DNA of 10,432 nucleotides, taken from the NCBI GenBank assembly GCA_014380705.1, contig JACMJI010000103.1, positions 1-10,432 of the forward strand, in the 5' to 3' direction. Below the pieces are notes generated by a model. That model saw nothing but the letters and a program-made list of their open reading frames with translations. It did not search any database and was not told the origin of the DNA. Of the stretch, positions 6,087-10,432 are shown piece after piece; the stretch's first letter is position 1, and the number at the start of each line of letters is the position of its first letter. The position numbers and the translations under genes are program-made. The DNA comes from Gorillibacterium sp. (GTDB lineage: Bacteria; Bacillota; Bacilli; Paenibacillales; NBRC-103111).

Positions 6087-6980
6087 TTACTGCATTACTT
6101 TTCTCATTTGTGAGGGAGTGCTTCCTTTGTATTGCTTGAAAAGCTTCGTAAAATAATTCGGGTTATCACAGCCCACCTGAGAAGCCACCTCTGTAATTGT
6201 AAGGTTCCCAGCTCCAAGCAATCGTTCGGCCTCATTCATCCGACATACGTTGACATATTCGATGAAGGTGCGCCCCGTGAGACGCTTAAACATTTTACAA
6301 AAATGGTAGGGGTTAAGATTTACGTACTTGGCTGCCATCTCAACGGTCAGCTTCTCGGCAAAGTTTGTTTCTAAGTAATGAAGGAATGGCTTGAATCGTT
6401 CACGGTTAAAAGAATAACGTTCAATCGAACGCCGCGCCTCATGCTCCGGAAGAAAGGTGCGCGCAAGATGCGTAAACAGCAGATACAAATGCATTTTGAT
6501 CATGAGTTGATAGGCCGGACGTTTGGCGCGGTATTCCTCCATGGTCTGCTCAAGTAGCGAATAATAAGCGATGCAAGCAGGGTCCTGCTTAGCCGGCCAA
6601 ACCGGGAAACGATAGTGACCTTCAAGAAAGGGAGCTACAATCTTCAAATGCATAGGGTCGCGCGCCCAATCGTTAAAGAGGGCACTATTAAAGACAATTG
6701 CAGTATGCTGGATATCTCCGTTGCACGTACTGTACCCTACATGAAGACCGCCTGCTGGAACAAATAGCACATCTCCCTGCTCTACTTCATAGGGCTGGCT
6801 GTCAATATGAAAGATCGCCGTCCCCTTTTGCATAATAATAACTTCGAAATGCTCATGCCAATGCAGACCAATAATATTCTGATTTATAATTGCATTTGAG
6901 TATTGACTGTAAAATACGCAGAAAGGATAAGTCTTCTCCTCAAGTCTCGTTGATTCCCTCAGTTCCTTCGGATAGGTCAC
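6087..6980 (-). CDS. AraC-family transcriptional regulator with N-terminal cupin
   Basis: The 297-residue protein has an N-terminal cupin sensor (HWHEHFEV at 40-47; EQGDVLFVPAGGLH at 67-80) and a C-terminal AraC/XylS DNA-binding domain (about 195-295). Its two helix-turn-helices are around LTVEMAAKYVNLNPYHFCKM (211-230) and ITEVASQVGCDNPNYFTKLF (262-281). Such regulators usually bind a sugar in the cupin and activate neighbouring catabolic genes. It is divergent from the isomerase-dehydrogenase operon, its likely target. The start is a GTG at 6980; GGGGAG lies 11 bases upstream, a rather long spacing, and no in-frame ATG is near. This binding site is part of the first operator repeat, so binding there could also limit its own expression. 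The frameshifted GNAT gene follows on the same strand. Confidence 0.92.
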   Translation of the reverse strand: MTYPKELRESTRLEEKTYPFCVFYSQYSNAIINQNIIGLHWHEHFEVIIMQKGTAIFHIDSQPYEVEQGDVLFVPAGGLHVGYSTCNGDIQHTAIVFNSALFNDWARDPMHLKIVAPFLEGHYRFPVWPAKQDPACIAYYSLLEQTMEEYRAKRPAYQLMIKMHLYLLFTHLARTFLPEHEARRSIERYSFNRERFKPFLHYLETNFAEKLTVEMAAKYVNLNPYHFCKMFKRLTGRTFIEYVNVCRMNEAERLLGAGNLTITEVASQVGCDNPNYFTKLFKQYKGSTPSQMRKVMQ

Positions 6981-6990
6981 GGTTGATGCA

Positions 6991-7024
6991 ACTCCCCAAT
7001 ATAAGACTAGTACTCCCCAATATT
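6991..7024. promoter_or_regulatory. Probable AraC-family operator: two direct repeats 21 bp apart
   Basis: ACTCCCCAATATA at 6991-7003 and ACTCCCCAATATT at 7012-7024 differ only in the last base and are offset by exactly 21 bp, two helical turns. This is the known geometry of AraC-family half-sites. They sit between the divergent regulator and its presumed target operon. The right-hand copy ends five bases before the proposed -35 position of the rightward promoter. Confidence 0.75.
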
Positions 7025-7048
7025 AACAGAGATTCGTCTAGAAGTCAG
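7020..7048 (-). promoter_or_regulatory. Possible promoter of the AraC gene
   Basis: On the minus strand CTGACT (7048-7043) and TAATAT (7025-7020) are 17 bases apart, each with four of six consensus matches. The -10 overlaps the second operator repeat, which would allow autorepression. Weak evidence. Confidence 0.35.
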
Positions 7049-7057
7049 AGCTATACT
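7029..7057 (+). promoter_or_regulatory. Possible activator-dependent promoter of the isomerase-dehydrogenase operon
   Basis: TATACT at 7052-7057 is a fair -10 (five of six matches). At 17-base spacing the -35 position (7029-7034) reads GAGATT, which is poor and fits a promoter needing an activator. The operator repeats lie immediately upstream, as in class II AraC activation. Confidence 0.45.
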
Positions 7058-7102
7058 GAGGATGTTCATCATTTAAACATAAAAAATTGGAGTGATCCTT
7101 AC

Positions 7103-7990
7103 ATGAGTCACGAAATTCGTATTGGTACATTAATAGGCGGAGGAGATGCGGTACTGGGAATTCCCAAAATCGCACAACACGGTTTTGAATCTTACAGCCT
7201 GACCTTCTGGCAAACCACGGGAACAACCGACCTCGTTGAGACGGCGAAAAGAGTTCGCGAGCTGGCGGATGAACACAATTTTGTTATATCGACAATTGGC
7301 GTATTCGGGAACCCGCTAACAGGTGGAGGCGATAATGCAGATACGCTAGCAAGCTGGGAGCGTCTGATTGACCATGCGCACCTCTTCGGTACGGATCTTG
7401 TTTCTGGGTTTACAGGGCGGATCGTTGGAGAACCCATTGACGCCTCGATGTCCAAATACGCTGAAGTATTTGGTGAACTATCCCGCAGAGCGGATGCACT
7501 TGGCGCTCGTATCGCTTTTGAGAACTGTGATATGGGCGGTACCTGGGCTTCAGGCGATTGGAACATTGCCCATAACCCTACAGCTTGGGAAATGATGTTT
7601 AATGCCCTGCCAGCTGACAACATCGGACTGCAATGGGAGCCTTGTCACCAAATGGTTAGCCTGATTGATCCCATCCCGCAATTGCGCAAATGGGCTAACA
7701 GGATATTCCATGTTCACGGCAAAGACGCAACTATCGCTTGGGATATTGTCAAGGAATATGGCATTCACGGACCCAAGCCTTTTGCCTGGCACCGTACCCC
7801 GGGGTTTGGCGATACCAACTGGGCAGACATCATTACGATTTTGCGCCAAGCGGGCTATAAAGGAAACATCGATATCGAAGGCTGGCATGATCCGGTTTAC
7901 AAGGATGAACTGGAAATGACAGGACAAGTCCATGCGCTTAACTACCTAAAGCAATGCCGCGGCGGTCAATTTATTCCAAACCCACGTTGA
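7103..7990 (+). CDS. Sugar phosphate isomerase/epimerase family protein (xylose isomerase-like TIM barrel)
   Basis: The 295-residue protein matches the AP-endonuclease-2/xylose-isomerase-like TIM-barrel family, which isomerises, epimerises or dehydrates sugars and inositol-like compounds with a divalent metal. The candidate metal ligands lie at the ends of barrel strands: Glu140 in IAFEN, Glu179 and His182 in LQWEPCH, His205 in HVHGKD, and Glu259 in DIEGWHD. Substrate-side residues include the WHRTPGFGDTNW segment at 229-240. The ATG at 7103 has GGAG ten bases upstream; the frame stays open leftwards into the divergent gene, but that part is not family-like and carries the regulatory region. 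It is the first gene of an operon with the Gfo/Idh/MocA dehydrogenase 55 bases downstream, a common sugar or inositol catabolism pairing. The actual substrate cannot be read from the sequence. Confidence 0.9.
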   Translation: MSHEIRIGTLIGGGDAVLGIPKIAQHGFESYSLTFWQTTGTTDLVETAKRVRELADEHNFVISTIGVFGNPLTGGGDNADTLASWERLIDHAHLFGTDLVSGFTGRIVGEPIDASMSKYAEVFGELSRRADALGARIAFENCDMGGTWASGDWNIAHNPTAWEMMFNALPADNIGLQWEPCHQMVSLIDPIPQLRKWANRIFHVHGKDATIAWDIVKEYGIHGPKPFAWHRTPGFGDTNWADIITILRQAGYKGNIDIEGWHDPVYKDELEMTGQVHALNYLKQCRGGQFIPNPR

Positions 7991-8045
7991 TTTGATTGAA
8001 ATGAATGAGTTTCCATAGCGCTAGAATAAAGTGAGGTGCCTTAGC

Positions 8046-9086
8046 ATGACGATTAAATATAAGGTTGCTGTTGCAGGCTGCGGCAGTATGGCTCATACCT
8101 GGGTCGAATATGCCCAAAAACGCCCCGATATTGAGATTGTTGCCTTGATCGATATCCATTTAGCGACCGCCCAAGCCATGGCTGCGAAGCATGAATTGAC
8201 TTGTTTAACCTGCACCAGTCTGGAGGAAGCCCTTCAGCAGACGGAGGTAAATCTTGTATTTGATGTTACCGTTCCGGCGAGTCACCACGCCATTAGCACA
8301 GCTGCAATGCAAGCCGGATGCGATGTTTTTGCAGAGAAACCGCTCGCAAATTCGATGGATGAATGCAATGACATAGTACGGGTCATGGAGCTGACAGGAC
8401 AGGTGCATTCGGTTATGCAGAATCGCCGCTTCGATCCCCGGATGCGCTCGCTGCGTAAGCTGATTGATACAGGTACGATCGGCAAGCCTGGTTATGCGGG
8501 TGCTGACTTCTTCCTCGGGCCACATTTTGGTGGTTTTCGCGATGTGATGGATAGTCCGTTGCTGCTTGATATGGCGATTCATACCTTCGATCAGGCGAGA
8601 ATGATTCTAAACGCCGATCCCGTATCTGTTTACTGCCATGAATTTTCTCCTGCTGGCTCTTGGTATGCCGGGAATGCCTCAGCGATCTGCATTTTTGAAA
8701 TGTCTAACGGTTCGGTCTTCTGTTATCGCGGCTCTTGGTGCGCTGAGGGTGTTCCCACCCCCTGGGAAGGGGAATGGCGCATTACTGGCGAGCAGGGCAC
8801 AGCCATATGGGATGGCAAAGGCTTCCCTTATGCTGAGGTAGTCTCAACTGGTGACCAAACCGGAAAATTCTTCTATGACTATACACGAGTTGAAGGCGAA
8901 GCTTTGGAGTTAAGCAGTACATACCATCATGGCTGCCTCGACGAGATGTTTACGGCCTTGGAGGAACAACGCCCTGCAGAAACCGACTGCAGAGACAACC
9001 GCTTCAGTATGGCGATGGTTTTTGCTGCCGTTGAAAGTGCACGAACTGCCGCCAAAGTGAACATTGCTGAGTTCATCGGGTTCTAG
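8046..9086 (+). CDS. Gfo/Idh/MocA family NAD(P)-dependent oxidoreductase
   Basis: The 346-residue protein has an N-terminal Rossmann fold with the dinucleotide motif VAVAGCGSMA (7-16), an acidic Asp36 at the end of the second strand suggesting NAD preference, and the family signature AEKPLA at 96-101 with the catalytic lysine 98. In the C-terminal domain LLLDMAIHTFDQAR (172-185) supplies the conserved D-x3-H pair (Asp175, His179). Family members oxidise or reduce hydroxyl groups of sugars, inositols and related compounds. The ATG at 8046 follows GTGAGGTG with good spacing; an in-frame GTG at 8031 is part of that site. It is the second gene of the operon, and its product probably acts on the same pathway as the upstream isomerase. 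A strong terminator follows 41 bases after the stop. Confidence 0.93.
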   Translation: MTIKYKVAVAGCGSMAHTWVEYAQKRPDIEIVALIDIHLATAQAMAAKHELTCLTCTSLEEALQQTEVNLVFDVTVPASHHAISTAAMQAGCDVFAEKPLANSMDECNDIVRVMELTGQVHSVMQNRRFDPRMRSLRKLIDTGTIGKPGYAGADFFLGPHFGGFRDVMDSPLLLDMAIHTFDQARMILNADPVSVYCHEFSPAGSWYAGNASAICIFEMSNGSVFCYRGSWCAEGVPTPWEGEWRITGEQGTAIWDGKGFPYAEVVSTGDQTGKFFYDYTRVEGEALELSSTYHHGCLDEMFTALEEQRPAETDCRDNRFSMAMVFAAVESARTAAKVNIAEFIGF

Positions 9087-9126
9087 GGTGTCTTTATAAT
9101 CGAGTCTGAAGTCTGAAGCTAAAGTA

Positions 9127-9170
9127 AAAGACGGTTGGAACAGGAATAATTCCTGTCCAACCGTCTTTCT
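9127..9170. terminator. Bidirectional intrinsic terminator
   Basis: A 12-bp perfect stem, AAAGACGGTTGG (9127-9138) with CCAACCGTCTTT (9157-9168), is extended by ACAGGAA/TTCCTGT around a three-base loop, with one bulged A. T-rich sequence follows on the plus strand (TCTTTCT) and on the minus strand (TCTTTTACTTT). It sits between two convergent genes, the dehydrogenase and the secreted repeat protein, and can serve both. Confidence 0.9.
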
Positions 9171-9239
9171 ACACATAGCTCTGTTCATCATTTTCTTATT
9201 TTCTATGTTTTGTTGAGGAAATTACCTCTTATCATTAGG

Positions 9240-10427
9240 CTATTTCTGTCCTCCAAACACCCCACCGTGTCGACCAGGACCACCTTCACCATGTCCTTTA
9301 CCACCCATACCCTTCATACCTTCCATGCCTTCCATACCTTCCATACCCTTCATGCCTTTCATACCCTCTTTAGGCATAAATGTGCCATTTACAAACGCAG
9401 TCACTCTGCTAGAAAGCTCTGCTTTTATTTCATCATATTGTGCTTGTGTAAGCGCACCATCAGCCAACTTCTTATCAAGCATCGCAGTCCATGTTTTTGT
9501 AATCTGTGCAGTAACCGCCGCTACTGTAACATTCTTCTCTTTGGCAAGGGCAGCTAGTGATGTCCCCTCACGCAAAGCCAAATGCAATTCATCGACTGAC
9601 ATCTTAAGTAATGTAGCTAGATCGGCATTCCCCATCATCGGGCCAAATCCAAATCCGCCGCGCATGCCTGGTCCTTTTCCCATGTGCATATCATTTACGA
9701 TAGCCGTCACACAGCTCGCAATCTTGACCTTCATGGCGTCGTATTGCGTCTGAGTAAGGGTTCCATCCGCCAATTGCTTATCAAGCGCTGCCGTAATTAC
9801 CTTCTCACCCAAAGTGATAATGGATTGCACGGTTACCTTCTTCTCTTCTGCAATCGTCGCTAAGGATTTTCCAGCCTTAAGCTGTGCATTAAGCTCATCT
9901 ACCGTTAGACCAAGAAGACTGGCTATCTCCGCACTTTTATAAAGCGTTGCTTCTAAATCATTCGGTCCCAGAACACCGTAACCCAATTTACCGTGTAGGT
10001 CACCCTTTAAGCCTTTGTTATTGTGAATACCTTTTACCATATCGCTAGCCATCGCTGCAATTTTCGCCTTCATCATGTCATACTGCTCTTGGGTGATTTT
10101 CTGATCCTTCAGTTGTTGATCCAGTTTCACGGTTAGGGCTTTCGTCTCCAGGTCGATCAGCTTCTGCACCTCGATCCCCTTCTCACCCGCTAGATCGGCT
10201 AAAGATTTACCAGACTTAAGGGCCGTCTTCAGTTCGTCCGCAGTCATGCCAAGAAGTTTAGCGACCTCTGAGTCATTCCATACGGCATGGATGGGGGCTT
10301 TGCCTTTGAAATGGCTAGCCAGCTTCTGGACTGCTTCTGCAGCATTCGCATCCTTTGCGACCCAAGCTCCACTTCCCAATGTTAGGGCTAGAGCTAGCGC
10401 ACCCGCTACTACGATTTTGCTATTCAT
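9240..10427 (-). CDS. Secreted three-repeat protein of unknown function with Met/Gly-rich tail
   Basis: I do not recognise this 395-residue protein as a named family. It starts with a Sec signal peptide (hydrophobic VVAGALALALTLGSG, likely cleavage after AKDANA at residue 29). Three related alpha-helical repeats follow, roughly at 53-136, 166-248 and 268-348. Each has a first half of the form LLGxTxDELxxxLxxGKSLA followed by xxAxEKxVxV, and a second half of the form LDxxLxDxxLTQxQYDxMK. Linkers are Gly- and Met-rich. The tail (352-395) is a run of GMK/GME tripeptides followed by GHGEGGPGRHGG, which might bind metal, but that is speculation. One cysteine occurs, in repeat 2 (239). The start at 10427 is five bases from the window edge, so its ribosome binding site and promoter are not visible. 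The protein is probably released or wall-associated; no LPxTG or transmembrane anchor is seen. Confidence 0.85.
   Translation of the reverse strand: MNSKIVVAGALALALTLGSGAWVAKDANAAEAVQKLASHFKGKAPIHAVWNDSEVAKLLGMTADELKTALKSGKSLADLAGEKGIEVQKLIDLETKALTVKLDQQLKDQKITQEQYDMMKAKIAAMASDMVKGIHNNKGLKGDLHGKLGYGVLGPNDLEATLYKSAEIASLLGLTVDELNAQLKAGKSLATIAEEKKVTVQSIITLGEKVITAALDKQLADGTLTQTQYDAMKVKIASCVTAIVNDMHMGKGPGMRGGFGFGPMMGNADLATLLKMSVDELHLALREGTSLAALAKEKNVTVAAVTAQITKTWTAMLDKKLADGALTQAQYDEIKAELSSRVTAFVNGTFMPKEGMKGMKGMEGMEGMEGMKGMGGKGHGEGGPGRHGGVFGGQK
9306..9368 (-). repeat. 9-bp tandem repeat encoding the GMK/GME tail
   Basis: Seven consecutive 9-bp units run from 9306 to 9368, alternating CATACCCTT, CATACCTTC and CATGCCTTC-like forms on the plus strand. 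They encode Met-Lys-Gly or Met-Glu-Gly repeats near the C-terminus of the secreted protein. The number of copies is likely to vary between strains. Confidence 0.9.
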
Positions 10428-10432
10428 TCTTG

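Noticed and set aside
6890..7102. N-terminal extension of the isomerase frame to 6890
   Set aside because: The extra residues run antisense through the AraC gene and the operator region; the ATG at 7103 has a ribosome binding site and starts the family homology.
9210..9753. Two plus-strand frames opposite the secreted protein (one rich in His-Thr-Phe, one rich in Pro-Ser-Ile)
   Set aside because: They are antisense readings of the repeat-rich tail and repeats of the minus-strand gene; composition follows from the 9-bp repeat.

Overview
The window looks like a chromosomal segment of a low-to-mid GC Firmicute, most likely Paenibacillus or a close relative. The basis is strong GGAGG-type ribosome binding sites, sigma-A type promoters, a yybP-ykoY manganese riboswitch in front of a TerC family gene, the Bacillus-style split adaptive-response genes (separate AdaA and AdaB plus AlkA), and an AraC regulator divergent from a sugar isomerase/dehydrogenase pair. 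The genus is an inference from these traits, not from a marker gene.

Layout, left to right. 141-698 (+) is an HTH-cupin regulator ending in a strong terminator. 880-1701 (-) is a TerC family membrane protein, probably a manganese exporter, with a complete leader: a sigma-A promoter (1908-1936), a yybP-ykoY aptamer (1785-1874) and an alternative hairpin (1729-1795) that competes with aptamer stem P1. 2013-4816 (-) is an alkylation-damage response cluster in the order adaA, adaB, alkA. AdaB and AlkA overlap by 38 bp and are probably translated together. AdaA is separated from them by about 640 bp of non-coding repeat DNA. AlkA has an unusual Gly-rich N-terminus made by an in-frame 30-bp minisatellite.

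The two large non-coding stretches (3613-4249 and 4817-5661) are the most unusual part. The first holds palindromic units repeated at 51-bp spacing, bounded by a long pair of direct repeats. The second holds five tandem 51-bp units, four of them with a perfect 12-bp-stem hairpin, bounded by another pair of direct repeats. The two arrays differ in sequence but share the period, the hairpin-plus-spacer layout and a CTTGCT motif just after the hairpin. This is not CRISPR, because the spacers are conserved.

From 5662 rightwards: a frameshifted GNAT acetyltransferase pseudogene sits directly downstream of an AraC/cupin regulator (6087-6980, -). Divergent from the regulator is an operon of a TIM-barrel sugar isomerase/epimerase (7103-7990) and a Gfo/Idh/MocA dehydrogenase (8046-9086), closed by a bidirectional terminator. 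The shared intergenic region carries two near-identical 13-bp direct repeats exactly 21 bp apart, the expected form of an AraC-family operator. The window ends with a secreted three-repeat protein of unknown function (9240-10427, -) with a Met/Gly-rich tail.

No clear new enzymatic or defence system is visible. The best candidates for undescribed biology are the paired 51-bp hairpin arrays with flanking direct repeats, and the minisatellite-extended AlkA.
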